A stretch of 60,555 nt of DNA. It comes from Oehlia diaphana (lineage: Eukaryota > Glomeromycota > Glomeromycetes > Glomerales > Glomeraceae). The notes under the pieces are model-generated. The model saw nothing but the letters and a program-made list of their open reading frames with translations. It did no database searches and was not told where the DNA came from. The translations under genes were made by a program, and so were the position numbers. The stretch lies in contig QZLH01000094.1 in the NCBI GenBank assembly GCA_003833135.1, positions 1 through 60,555 of the forward strand, written 5' to 3'. Below, in pieces: positions 34,292 through 45,489 of the stretch (its first letter is position 1; each line of letters starts with the position of its first letter).

Positions 34292-35231
34292 TAGTAATGC
34301 GTTTCTTTATTTAGGCGGTCTTTCTCTCATCAAAATAAGACTCAATAAATCTCACAACACTTAGAAAACAGATTGTCAAAGCAATCTGCCCTCTATAACT
34401 AAAGTATTCGCACAAAGGACTATAAAACTACGCTACTAAAAACAAATAAAACAAAAAAAAATAAAATAAAATAAATACTTACTCTGACTCCCAAAATATT
34501 AACTAAACTAAAAATTTAACTTAACTAATATTCCTCAAACCTTAAAATTCCGACTAAGAAAAAACCTAATTTAAGAGAAACTTCTAATCAATCTAGAGAC
34601 GTTATGACTAACTCTAAAGTATCGATCCGCTCGTTCCCTTTAATCTTTTCTAATCCGAAAATCCTTCTAACTTTAACTAATTCCTACCTATAATACTAAT
34701 ATAAACTAAAAATAAAAATTAAAATTAAAAATTAAAAATACATTTGTTTTAAATTTTCTATCGGAATATTTTTTAACGTGAAATCACGTGACTTCGATTT
34801 ACAAATGCATCTTTCGTTACGTTTCTTCTATTCTCGCTGTATCCTTTTCTTCTTCTTCTCTTTCCTCTAACTTTGGCGATTCCAATATTGGTCTTTTCTC
34901 TGCAATCTTTTTTCATCCGTCAATACCCCTATTTATATAAATCTAAATATACTTTCTCCAAGAAATGTCCTGCGCCTTTCATGTCTATATTTTACTGAAA
35001 TCTAAAAAATTTTTAACTTCATCTCATTTTACGTTCAAACGAACCGCACACTTCAGTATTTACCATTTTTCATGTTTTTGAAATTTTGAATTTTTCTTTC
35101 GTTTTTGACCTTCAAATTCCCTAAAAATAAATATCCTCTCTTTCAAAATGATCTACAATTCAAATCACATGTTTTCTTAATCACTTGATATTACTTTATT
35201 ACTTTAGTTTAACGTCATCTCGGACGTTACA
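34292..35231 (-). mobile_element. probable solo LTR (Ty3-like), about 0.94 kb
   Basis: On the minus strand the segment opens TGTAACGTCCGAGATGACGT, a typical Ty3-type LTR start. It has a TATA box (TTTATATAAATAG at 34942-34930) about 300 bp in and ends with AATAAAGAAACGCATTA near 34292. No gag-pol is present on either side. A target-site duplication and the exact 3' end are not clear, so the call rests on termini and internal promoter/polyA layout. Confidence 0.4.
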
Positions 35232-35750
35232 TTTAAACGTTATAAATAGACGAAAAGGAGTGATGATAGACGAAAAGGAGCGATGAGAGACAAAAAGAAG
35301 TGATGGGGAGTAAACAGGAGAGAAAAAGAGATAATGGAAAATGAAAAGATGTAATAGAAAATAATAGGAGACAAAAAGGGCGGAATAATGAGAAGTAATA
35401 AGAGGTGAAAATGAAGAGAGATAAAAAATAAAAAAAATAACCATGATATGAGGTTGGGTAATGATAGGAACCAAGTAAAAAATAAAACCATAAAGTAAAA
35501 AAAAAAAATGAAATAAAATTAGTGAAAACCGAAATATGAACAGAAAAAACGTAAAGTGATAAACAACTGAACATTAATTGCGGAACTGGTAAGACTATAG
35601 GACCTAAAAATAATGAAATAGAGTTAGTAAGAAACAAAGTGTAAGAATGTAAGTTAAAAGAAAAAAGGAAAAATACCTTGATACCGAAAGAATTCATGTG
35701 GCTCAAAAATATTGCCCCGATGTTTAGCAAATATCAAATATACTAATAAG
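35232..35750. repeat. purine-rich tract with degenerate short repeats
   Basis: The plus strand is almost all A and G for about 500 bp. 35250-35310 has tandem AGACGAAAAGGAGTGATGAT-like units. Minus-strand frames through it give Phe/Leu/Ser-rich translations of up to 165 codons that are a by-product of composition. Confidence 0.55.
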
Positions 35751-36422
35751 TAAACTATAAATTGAATTTAACTTAACGTCATACATAATTAAAAATAGAA
35801 TGAGTATTGGTAGTGATAACGTCATATTTGAAATAAACGAAAATTAGTAAAATGACAATATTATTCGTTGATCGAATCCAAATATGGTTAACATTTTTTT
35901 CACGAGACACGCGAGATAATGGCCGTCCCGCACCTTCAAGAAATATAATTTCGAGATCATAAAATTTTTTATTGCATAAATAACGTGACCACATAATAGA
36001 AAAATGTGAAGCGAATCATATTTTGTATTTAAGGATTATCTTAAAATATGGATTTTACATAAATCAATGTCCTATCCTAATAAACCAGGAATAATTAAAC
36101 CAATTTACTTAATGAAAATTCTCGCTTATTTTTTTGTAAATTTAATTTTAATCTTATTTATAGCTTACTTTTAAACTAATTTACTTTAAACTTTTTTATA
36201 CTTTAAACTAATTTATAACTTTAAACTTATTTTGAACTTAATTCAATCTTATTTAAACTTTATTTTTACTTATCTTAAACTTATTTTAAGTCTAATTTGA
36301 ACTTATTTATGCTTAATTAAATCTTAAATCTTAAAAAATTCTAACGGTTTTAGTAATTTCTTTACTTTCATCATAATATAATGATGCATACTGTATATCA
36401 CAATATTGCTTTAAGGCGAAAT
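35751..36422. other. intergenic DNA
   Basis: 36130-36340 is a degenerate repeat of TTTAAACTTATTT-like words. A 71-codon minus frame at 35779-35994 has an ATG and contains LEGAGRPLSRVS, but I cannot link it to a family. Confidence 0.4.
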
Positions 36423-36848
36423 CTAGTCCTGAACCATCTCTGGGTTAATTACTTCGTCAAAAAATTTATTGTATTGGTCGTCTTCGTTCTCGTTTAGAAC
36501 GAGATCGTCTCCGTTCGCGTTTAGAGCGAGATCGTCTCCGTTCTTATTTAGGACGAGATCGTCTCCTTTCGCGTTTAGAACAAATATAATTTCATTGCAT
36601 GGGTTGCAATTTAGTTTGCTTTTTCTTAGCTGTTCGTATTGGTAATAATATAGGACCTTTTCTTGTGCCGACATAGAGTTCCAGGCGAATTTAGCCGACT
36701 TCATGACAATCGTTCTCTTGGTCTTTCCTGTTCGATAATGTTTGTTGTAAAATTCATTTGAAAAAATAATCCAGGCGTTGGGGATTCTACGCCCAGATTT
36801 CGAAGGTTTACGAGAGCGAATGGATTTTTGCTTTAAAATTTTACCCAT
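36423..36848 (-). CDS. HMG-box protein with 9-residue C-terminal repeats
   Basis: A single-exon gene of 141 residues. The ATG at 36848 (MGKILKQK) is used; a TTG three codons upstream is in frame. A basic N-terminus (1-21, SRKPSKSGRR) precedes an HMG box at about 22-80: RIPNAWIIFSNEF, KSAKFAWNSMSAQEK and VLYYYQYEQ match the MATA-type HMG pattern (RxPNAFxxF...W..LSxEEK...Y...A). Such boxes bind DNA, and Rhizophagus carries many MATA-HMG genes; a nuclear DNA-binding role is inferred. Residues 90-125 are four copies of (V/A)LNxxxDDL, an acidic repeat encoded by a 27 bp minisatellite. This is the only gene between blocks H and I. Confidence 0.8.
   Translation of the reverse strand: MGKILKQKSIRSRKPSKSGRRIPNAWIIFSNEFYNKHYRTGKTKRTIVMKSAKFAWNSMSAQEKVLYYYQYEQLRKSKLNCNPCNEIIFVLNAKGDDLVLNKNGDDLALNANGDDLVLNENEDDQYNKFFDEVINPEMVQD
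36474..36581 (-). repeat. 27 bp coding minisatellite, four copies
   Basis: The unit contains CGTTTAGAACGAGATCGTCT with variable ends and a period of 27 bp in frame, giving nine-residue repeats (VLNKNGDDL type) at the end of the HMG-box gene. Confidence 0.8.
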
Positions 36849-36952
36849 TATATCCAAGAAAACTTTGATTTGAATAATTTGATTTCGTTTTATTTACTGA
36901 GGAAGCTTTCTTTTTTATAGTTTTTTTTTTTATTATTCGAGAAATTTTTTTT

Positions 36953-37087
36953 TTGATTATATAAATTTTATTACCATAGGAAATTTAATACCCGAATCTT
37001 TCATCCTAAACGTTAAGACATTGATTATATAAATTTATTATCATAAGAAATTTAATACCCGAATCTTTCATCCTAAACGTTACGACA
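36953..37087. repeat. 67-68 bp tandem repeat, two copies
   Basis: Two adjacent copies share TTGATTATATAAATTT, GAAATTTAATACCCGAATCT and TTCATCCTAAACGTTA, differing by a few bases. A shortened third piece (GATTCGTTCATCC) follows near 37115. Confidence 0.85.
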
Positions 37088-37341
37088 TTAGTCATGTAAT
37101 TTAATTGTAATAGGATTCGTTCATCCTTTAAATTCTTTACATCATATGAAAGAAAGTAATTAAAAATAGAATATATTGAAATCTTATTTCAGTAATTTTT
37201 AAATTTATTAACAAATTTTTTTTTTCTTGAAACATGTTCTTTTTTTTTATGATTCTTGTGATGAAAGTTAAGTTAGTCGTCATAAAAATTCAGAAATTAT
37301 TATCCTAAATAAAGCATGAATGTAATAATCATATTTTTTAT

Positions 37342-37343
<2 letters not shown>

Positions 37344-37427
<84 letters not shown>
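37344..37427. repeat. poly(A) tracts
   Basis: Two A-runs of about 47 and 28 bases split by TATTTTT. Their length may not be reliable in the assembly. Confidence 0.8.
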
Positions 37428-37429
<2 letters not shown>

Positions 37430-38160
37430 ATTTCAAAGTATTTTAAACATATAAAGTAAATTTATAATCGTTTAAATTATTTTACTTTTAAATAATGAAG
37501 ATTTATGATGACATAAAAGTAATTCATAATTAATTTTTTATAAATGGAATTCAAATTATCGTTCACGGGTTAATATCACGTATAATTAAATTCAAACAAT
37601 AAATTATCAGAAAAATCTAACTACTTTAATATAATAGTTTTCTCGGTTATTACCACTTATGTATAAGCTTTACTTTTTTTAATTGTCCGCTCGATGTTTT
37701 AATTCCACGTAACTAACTGACGTTGTAAAATTTTCCTTATCATAAAAAAATGATTGATTTAATAATATTAATGTCTTGTAACCGTTTCACGCATAAATTT
37801 TCCTCAAAAATATTAAAAAATCCCGTTTTTTTTCACCAAAAATTACTATAAAAGTTTTTAAAAAAATGTAAATAAGTTACACATATTTTCAATGTTGTTG
37901 CAATTGTTCATGTAACACAATACCTAAAATAGAATCAAAGATTAATAATATAAGTAAAAAATTTCTCATTGTTTCCTTGCGGGCCGAGTTTAAACGGTTA
38001 TTGGTAAATGAAAAAACTATTATAAGAAAATTTCGGGGGTACGATTCCAGTACTTGGCCGCAGCCAAGTTAATTTATTTGGTCTGATCGACAAATCTCGA
38101 CTGCCAAAATTGATTGTCATTGGGCTACTTGATTACCTTTGAAACTAAATTTGGACAAAA

Positions 38161-38590
38161 TGATTTCAAATCTTCTACTTAAATTGTTACAGTAACACAA
38201 AAATTTCATCAAGTTTTTATCGGAACATGTCCTATTTTTAATTGAAGTATTATTAGAGAAACAGATGCCTGGCGATTTTACTTATTGGTTCTCCAACCAG
38301 TACTTAGTACCCAGAACACAAGAATTATCGAGCCTATTGGAAAGTGTCCTATCGGATTATAGGGTCAGGATATTTGATACATAAACTGCAAAGGATCTGA
38401 CATCTGGTGTGGCGTCAAATAAAAGTAATAAATTATGTGAAAGAATTATTTGAATCTTTGGGATAAATATTATGTTAGTATCGAATGGACATATCGTCAT
38501 TTTCAAAATGATGCACGCGAAAAAATTCACAAAAAATTATTTGCAAAACTCCGAGATTTCCTAGTGTCTTTATATAGAAAAGATGTAAAA
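38161..38590 (+). pseudogene. degenerate coding relic, family unknown
   Basis: 38193-38384 is open and reads HKNFIKFLSEHVLFLIEVLL and later DFTYWFSNQYLVPRTQELSS then a stop. 38433-38460 reads VKELFESL, and after a one-base shift 38463-38591 reads DKYYVSIEWTYRHFQNDARE and KLFAKLRDFLVSLYRKDVK then TGA. The pieces are in order with protein-like composition, so they are probably one broken gene. I do not recognise the family. Confidence 0.45.
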
Positions 38591-39918
38591 TGAGGTAGCA
38601 AGCGGTATTTATTAAACCATTTTAAAAGATAAGGAATAGAAAAAGCGTAAAATTTGAATTTTTAAGAAGTCACAATCCCATTACTTTTTTTTATTTTTAA
38701 TAATAATTATTCTATTTATTCTAATCAGGTATGATCCAATTTGATAGGTCAGCTCTGATTTCTAATTATAAATGAAACAAAACTCTAAGACTACTATATT
38801 TATTTATCGTTATTAATCATTTTTTTTTTTTTTGGGACTGGCCAATAGATGATGAATTATCCATATAAAAATAAACAAATTTAATGTTGATAGTTACATG
38901 AAATGGTTATCCGTGTGTACGAAATCACGAAGCTCAAAATCCCGAAAATCCAGAACCGCGCAGCATTATGCGCCGGCGAGATTTCGTATCATTCGGGATT
39001 TTAACATTCGGAATTTTGTACGGATCTCGTACGAAGCACATACACAACGAAGTGAACCTAATTCTGGCAGGCATTAAAAAATTTGGCCAAAATAAAAAAT
39101 TTATTTCCGGTAGTTTCGCAATTATACGTACAATATTGTCACAAAATAAAAATAATATCCACCACTTAGCTTTATTTTATTACCATTAATGTGATTGAGA
39201 ATACGAACCAAATAATGCCGAGTTATATGACGATAATGATAATCAATAGTCAAAGGGTCTTTTGGTTAAGACGATCAATGCCATATTTTTATTCATTTTA
39301 ATAAACATGAAGGTATTCACGATCTTAAAAACACTGTATATAAGAAATTGGCGTTTTTTTCAAAGCTATTTTAATTGTCCAAAGCGTAAGCGTAGGACAC
39401 TAATGATTAGGTACACTCCATTTTGGACTTGTCTGTCCGTACATTCTAGTATACTTTGTCAATAATTATTATTTTTAACACGCGTGAGTCGCATGATGTA
39501 AACAAAACCACATTAATTTATACTTTTATTTTATACATTAATGATGATCATATGATTATACCGCTTCAACAGTTCCTGTTACCTAGTTTTATTTGCTAAC
39601 TTTAACTTTATAAGCTATTCGTAATTTCGGAATGAACTTTTTAAGAACATTTTACTATTTTATTAAGGATACTATGTTAAATATTAACCATTTGGAAACA
39701 TTTTATACGCTATCTGACGAATCACCGTAATATATAACGGGTTGTAGACGAATGCCTTAATCGAGATTTGTTCCCGATTTAGTTTTGAATTTATTTAGCC
39801 ATTTAATTCATTTACCATTCAGTTGTTACAGATCAAAAAATAATTGGATGATTAAAAATTTGAAATTTAAATTTAAATCATATAATGAATTACTAGTCAT
39901 ATCCATTTTTGAAAGTTA
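38591..39918. other. intergenic DNA, possible old repeats
   Basis: 38920-39080 holds CAAAATCCCGAAAATCC and TTCGGGATTTTAACATTCGG in opposite sense plus GGATCTCGTACGAAG, suggesting a degraded inverted-repeat element. Frames at 38968 and 39262 lie in this repeat-like sequence and have no domain. Confidence 0.35.
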
Positions 39919-40089
39919 TTAACCATTATGTATTAGAGACTTTGCACTTTCTATATAAATGTTTTTGTAAGTAATTAATTTTAATAATACTGGATCGATT
40001 TCTTCAGTTGTTCCTTCTTCATAATCACAAGTTCTACATATATCAAAGAATTAGTTTTCTTCGTCTTCCACCGTTAAAACTTGTGACAT
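39919..40089 (-). pseudogene. small ORF with one in-frame stop
   Basis: From an ATG at 40089 the minus strand reads MSQVLTVEDEEN, a TAA at codon 13, then FFDICRTCDYEEGTTEEIDP and YKNIYIESAKSLIHNG to a stop at 39919. Apart from the one stop the 57-codon frame has a protein-like composition with a CxxC pair. It may be a disabled small gene, the end of a longer one, or chance. Confidence 0.3.
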
Positions 40090-41239
40090 TTCTGAGTTTG
40101 TGAATGTTATATATTATAATTGTCAAAAGAACGTAAGTGACAAATTATATTTCTAACCGAGTAGGCAGTTGGCAATAGTGAGATATTTATATCAAAGCAA
40201 AAATTCAAATATAATGAATACGAAAGAAATAGCTTAATGTAATTAGAATTAAATAACATAGAAGACTGTAATTTCTATAAATAATACTTTCCTCCGATAA
40301 TAGCGACATAGAATCAGCTGAATTTTGGATTATACTCATTATTGCTAACTTGCAATATTAACGTATAGAAATGCAAAAACGAAAAATGCTTTTATTAATT
40401 GAATTAATTTATATAAAGAATTAAATTACATTTGATTGTACTGATTTTGATCATTTCTTTTATTTTTAATTTTTTCCTGAATATTATTATGAATTCAATG
40501 GAAGGATTAATTTATTTTTTTTTTTTTTAATCGTAATATAAATTGAAATTTTTCTAATGTAATTACAGCTCAATTTTACGGGCTCCACGCATTTATTAAT
40601 ATATAATTTGTTAAATTGTCACTTTCTTATTTATTTTAATCAAATTATTTATGATATATCAACTGTAAATATAAGTAATAATTAAATATAATCGCAACAA
40701 ATACAAAGGATTATAAAAGAAATAAAACATTGAGTATAATTATAATTCAGCCGATTGAGAATATGGGTATTTTATTAACCGATAAATTTTTTCACTAATA
40801 AGTTTATCAAAGAATGTAGGAATTGTCTATTTGAAGCTTATGTTATAATGAAAAGATTATTTTCGGATCACTATCTGATTAAAAGGAATATGTGCTTTTG
40901 CGTCTAAAGTTATTTTGATAATACTGTAAATATTCAATTATGTAATAATTAAAAGTGGAACTAATTTTTTTCCTTTTAATATTTTATGACGTTTTACAAA
41001 AAAAGAATAATAATAACCAGAACACAAAATATATCCTCATTATATATAATAAGATAATTTGATCAAATTAATTAATTAATTAATTAACAAATTATGTAAA
41101 TAACGGGATAACCTTTCATATTTTTATTTATTTTAATTTAAATACCGTATCTGGTATACAAATTGATAATATATAGTAGTTATACACTACTAGTATTTAT
41201 AAGTCTCAAAGCAATATATCACTCATTTTAGTCATTTGT
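40090..41239. other. intergenic DNA
   Basis: AT-rich, with TTAATTAATTAATTAATTAA near 41068-41088. No supported gene. Confidence 0.4.
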
Positions 41240-42741
41240 TTATTTTTTGATAACTTGGAAAACTTCATAATCATCTGCAATAAAGTATGTGAAAGCTAAA
41301 TTAATTGAATGGTAACAAAATGGATCAGCTGAGCAAATCCATTTCTTATCATACTTAGTATAACATAAATCACAATCCCAATTACTTCCAAAAGCTGGTC
41401 CACTATCACTATAACAACATATTGCTCCATCTGGATTCTTAACTCGACCAATTGTTGCAGTACTTACGTCGTTTTTATCTGCAAGTGAAAATATAAAACT
41501 ATTTGTTGTTGTTTTTGATGAATTACTTGAATCCCATGCAAGTGGATTATATCCACCAATTATTTGGTTCGTTCCTTCAACTTGTGTAATTACAATAGTT
41601 GCTCCTTTGTTATCACATTTATTATGAAATTGATTAATATCTTTTCCATCCCTACTTGCACGATAAAGTAAATCAAAATTATAGGGAATATTTTTAAAAT
41701 TATAATATAAACTATCTTTCTTATCAATCCAACTGGCAAATATTGCAAAATGATTAGAGTCAATAAGGGATGAACCAAATTTTAATGATAATTTTTTTTT
41801 CCTAGGAGTTTGTATGTTAATAGTCGATTTTTTATCCGGAACCATATTATATTCTGTAATCTCATAAACTAGTAGTTTAGGTAACAATTTTTTATAAGGT
41901 AAAACTTTATAAAAAAAGACATCTGAAGAAATGTGATGAAATCTAACTAATGGAATAAATCTATGAAGAATTCTTTCCATAATTGTAAATTGCTCTTTAC
42001 TCCATTTTTTAACATCTTTTGGTATAGTAGAATTTTGGGCAAGACCCCATTTAATTAAACCTTCCCATATAATAATCTCATCTAAAGCAAAATCATCACG
42101 TTTTAAAAGCATTTCTAATAAAGGTGCTTTTAAATTAATAAATTTATCAGTATTGATTAATTTTTCAGGTTCTTCACAAATTCTATCAAAACAAAAATTC
42201 CATAAATCTGTGAATTTTTCATGTTGATAAACTATCTCAAGAAGGTTTTGGTATAAGGAATCAGATTTATTTATAGTTAAGAAGTATTCTTGAATACATG
42301 AAATTAAAGGTTGAATATCCAATTCGTCCACTGCAATTAAAAGTTTTAAAACTTCAGAACCTTGTAATTTTGTTAAATCAACGTCTCCACAATAAATGAA
42401 TCTAAAAAAAATTGCGTATATATAGTAATTATTAAATCTTTATTATAATATTTTTTTGAAATATATACACTATATGCCTAATTATAATTTTACCTGAGAA
42501 TAATTTGAAGCAGGTTGGATTCAATGTTTGGTTTTTTAAAAATAAGCATTCCGTCTTTTTTCTCAGCCCAGTTGTTTGAGAAAGCTGCGCGAAAGTATTC
42601 GGACCTAGCGCATAAGATAACCGAATGAGCACGAAATTCTTTTTCATTCTCTCCAGCATATATAATAACATCAGATCCTTTTCTGGTTTCAAGCAATTTT
42701 TCATAATCGTTGATTACAGCTTCCCAAAATTTATATGACAT
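41240..42741 (-). CDS. BTB-BACK-TLDc protein (gene I)
   Basis: Exons 42741-42494 and 42401-41240; intron 42493-42402 (92 bp, GTAAAA...TTTAG, phase 2); 469 residues. The frame is open for 93 codons before the ATG at 42741, but that stretch has poly-A and part of an inserted element, so MSYKFWEAV is taken as the start, as in J. BTB: DVIIYAGENEKEFRAHS, junction ILRFIYCGDVDLTKLQGSE. BACK: LLEMLLKRDDFALDEIIIW, LIKWGLAQNS. A lysine-rich patch (PRKKKLSLKF) lies in the BACK-TLDc linker, shared with J. TLDc: LLYRASRDGKDINQFHNKC, IIGGYNPLAWDSS, ending DYEVFQVIKK. First of a three-copy block (I, J, K). Confidence 0.9.
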
Positions 42742-45006
42742 TTTTTTTTGAAATTTTTTTTTTTTTTTTAAAAAAAAAGAATCTCGGAATCTAGAAATGA
42801 AATTTACCGAAGTTGTGCGACCTGTATGGAGTCCTTTAAATAAAAGGTGGTTAAATACTAGTAATACTGTACGACAGGACCCCAAAATATACATTAAAAG
42901 GTCAGATCCGAGTTTGCGTACAACCAGCCAAAAAAACATGAAAATCTTTCCTTTTTTAGATAATTCCTGGTGAAAAGATATTGCCTTTTTTGGGGAACGT
43001 CTAAAGCCGTGTTCTATCACGTGACATTAAATTATTTGTCGCCCCTCCCATCACATCCCAGTTTTCCATTTTTACTATTTATCCTGGGGACTTCGAATTT
43101 TTTCGAGTTGTGAAAAATTATTTGTCACATACCTATTCATCACGCCCTACTATGAAAAATCACGTGATCGAACACGGCTTTAGACGACCCCCTTTTTTGG
43201 TCACTCGCCAAAATTATCATAATTCCGGCCCTGAAAGAATGCGTAATTAGTTTGGCTGCCTCTGACCTTTCTATATATTTCGGGGTCCTTGTACGACAAT
43301 AACAACAATGTTTATGTAAGAAATCACTAGACAACTAGTACACATTTGATGATCTTTTTGTAATTGTGCGTGTTTCATACTAATGTTTGTATCTATGCGT
43401 CGGATGTAAAAAAACTATTTAAAAATTAATTTTAATTGAAAAAAAAATACGAAGTTACATTATTATCCAGTAACAAATTTATTATAGAACGTAGATTTGA
43501 ATTTTTTTTTATATACCGAACTACCTTACTATTATATTAAGAATTTGTCTAGATCAACTTTAGTTCGTATTCTTTCAAAATAAAATGCTCATTATCTGAT
43601 TAAAACTAAGAAAAAAAATGTATATTCTTTTTACATCTAAGGTTGTTTTTTACCCTTCTCCGATAATAATCATTAAAATTCATTCCATTTCAAAAAAAAA
43701 ACATCATTTCATTTACAATAATTAAAAATAAAATAAAACAAAATTATTTCTTTTCAATATTTTGTAACATTTTATATAAAAAGTAGATTTTAATACTAGA
43801 ACAAGGATGTTTAATTTAATTTTTTAATCACAAGACTAAACATAATCTAATTACTTGTACCTCGTTTTTCAAAAATTTGAATTTAAAATATACGTATTGA
43901 TTTAAATGTGTTACTCGTCGAACAGTATATATAGATTGCTTATAGCCAGTACAATGCAATTATTTACATTATTCGTAATCGTTAAGAGTTTAATTAAAAT
44001 TTTGTGCAAGCTCCGCGTATACGATACTGTATTTTATTTCTACAAAGTCGATGTTGTAATTTAAATGTACTGTATATCATAGTATTGATTTATTAATATT
44101 CCCCCTTTTTCATTTTTTTACCACGTATTATCTATCTCTTATACGCTAGAAGCAACAGCTCTCTCAAGAGTTAAGAAAAGTATGAAAGCAACATTGCTTG
44201 GCTTGAATGAATTAAACTTTTTAAATCGAAATCATATGATTGAAGTAGGATAAATTAAAATTTATGCTTCTTTCTTTAAATTAACTTTAAGGAATGTTTG
44301 ATTTTGGAAGATAACAGCACTATTTATTATTGTGATAAATCAGAATTGATTCGGCCAAAAATAGTGCAGGTACTGTGGTTCGATGTTGCCTGCTGAATGG
44401 TTTGATCTAGAAATTACAGAAAAAATCAAGAATTTACATACGTTAATTCTGGTAACGCTGTTATTACTGCTAACGTTCCCTTTAATATAGTTCAAAAAAT
44501 ACTAAGAGCAACTCTCATTAATCATTATACTCGTTTTTTCCGGAATATTATCTCTCATTTTTTCATCATTAAGATTGTTATGACAATTTTTCAAATCGCG
44601 CCCCAAATAGTTTTGATAAGTAATAAAAATATCTGATAATTTTTTTTTCTAGAATTCCACTATATTCTGTCCTGAATCATTTTAATATTTATTTAAGTGT
44701 CATTTTTGAAAAAAAAGAAACAATGAAATTAATTTTTTCTATAAATAAATAAATAATATTTTAAATTTTACAATTTTATCGTTTTCACAATAATACTAGT
44801 GCCTAGAAAGTTAAGTTCCCATCTTATGTTTCTTTCCTGTTCGATTCGGTCGAAATTACTAACTCAGAAATGTCTTATACGGGTGGGAGAGAGGAAAACA
44901 TACGATATAGAACTTGCGATTATGAGGGAGAACAGAAGTCGATGAAATAATCATTTACAAAATCATTCGAATACAGTAGATAAGAGGTGATTGCATAGTG
45001 AAGTTT
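42742..45006. other. upstream region of gene I with foldback insertion
   Basis: Holds mixed A/T tracts next to the start codon, the foldback element at 42876-43289, and then about 1.6 kb that aligns to sequence upstream of J (47100-49260) and K (50400-51480), for example TTGTGCAAGCTCCGCGTATA at 44003. No gene. Confidence 0.5.
42876..43289. mobile_element. foldback DNA element with target-site duplication
   Basis: The terminal repeats are AGGACCCCAAAATATA at the left and, reverse-complemented, AGGACCCCGAAATATA at the right, both followed by an A-rich stretch and AAAGGTCAGA. Inner arms around CGTCTAAAGCCGTGTTC (42995 and 43186) also pair, each ending in CACGTGA. Both sides carry TGTACGAC (42868-42875; 43290-43297). 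The matching site upstream of pseudogene K (near 50482-50500) has a single TTGTACGACAATGACAAC, an empty site. It is about 414 bp, non-autonomous; an 8-9 bp duplication fits hAT or Mutator-like elements. Confidence 0.75.
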
Positions 45007-45300
45007 CCCTATAAAAAAGTAAATACGTTTTTGATACTGAAAGATACGTTTTGTATGCTGAGAGTTACGTCTAGATACGTTTTGAGATATGGAAAAATGC
45101 ACAATTCCATAACTTGCAAGATACGTTTTGTATACGGAGACACTGAAAAAACGTATCATGTGAGATACGGAATTGTGCATTTTCCCGTATCTCAAAACGT
45201 ATCTAGACGTAGTATCTAGTCGTATCTCCCAGTACACAAACGTATCTAGTACACAAACGTATCTTTCAGTATAAAAAACGTATCTACTTTTTTTATAGGG
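45007..45300. mobile_element. foldback MITE built from GATACGTTTT repeats
   Basis: It begins CCCTATAAAAAAGTAAATAC and, reverse-complemented, ends CCCTATAAAAAAAGTAGATA; the inverted repeat then continues through ATACTGAAAGATACG. The inside repeats GATACGTTTT and its complement many times and includes a pair of ATGCACAATTCC / GGAATTGTGCAT. A 3 bp TTT flanks both sides and may be the target duplication. Frames of 73-105 codons on both strands are by-products of the symmetry. Confidence 0.7.
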
Positions 45301-45489
45301 TTTATTTTTAAAGTTTCGAGGTTTTCAAAGTACCAATGTGATTCATCACGCAAATTTAAAAATAATATAATCAAAATAAAAAAAAAAATACATAAATAAG
45401 AACCGATATTATGTAAATATGATAATTTATTATCGTAACAATTTCATCATCCGAATTTAAATTATTGTATACAAATTCTAGCCAATTGA
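45301..45489. other. 3' flank of gene J
   Basis: Short AT-rich spacer between the foldback MITE and the stop of gene J. Confidence 0.4.

Larger units (their letters stand above)
36849..38160. other. intergenic DNA with 67 bp repeat and poly-A
   Basis: Contains the tandem repeat at 36953-37087 and long A-runs at 37344-37427. No gene seen. Confidence 0.45.

Noticed and set aside
35199..35730. Minus-strand frames up to 165 codons, Phe/Leu/Ser-rich and membrane-like
   Set aside because: They lie in a purine-rich tract; three overlapping frames are open at once, which reflects composition.
38968..39465. Plus-strand ORFs of 73 and 67 codons
   Set aside because: They sit in repeat-like sequence with inverted words and show no domain.
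42742..43020. Long N-terminal extension of gene I (93 codons)
   Set aside because: It crosses poly-A and an inserted foldback element absent from gene J; the MSYKF start matches paralogs.
44920..45237. 105-codon minus ORF and 73-codon plus ORF
   Set aside because: Both are readings of the symmetrical GATACGTTTT foldback element.
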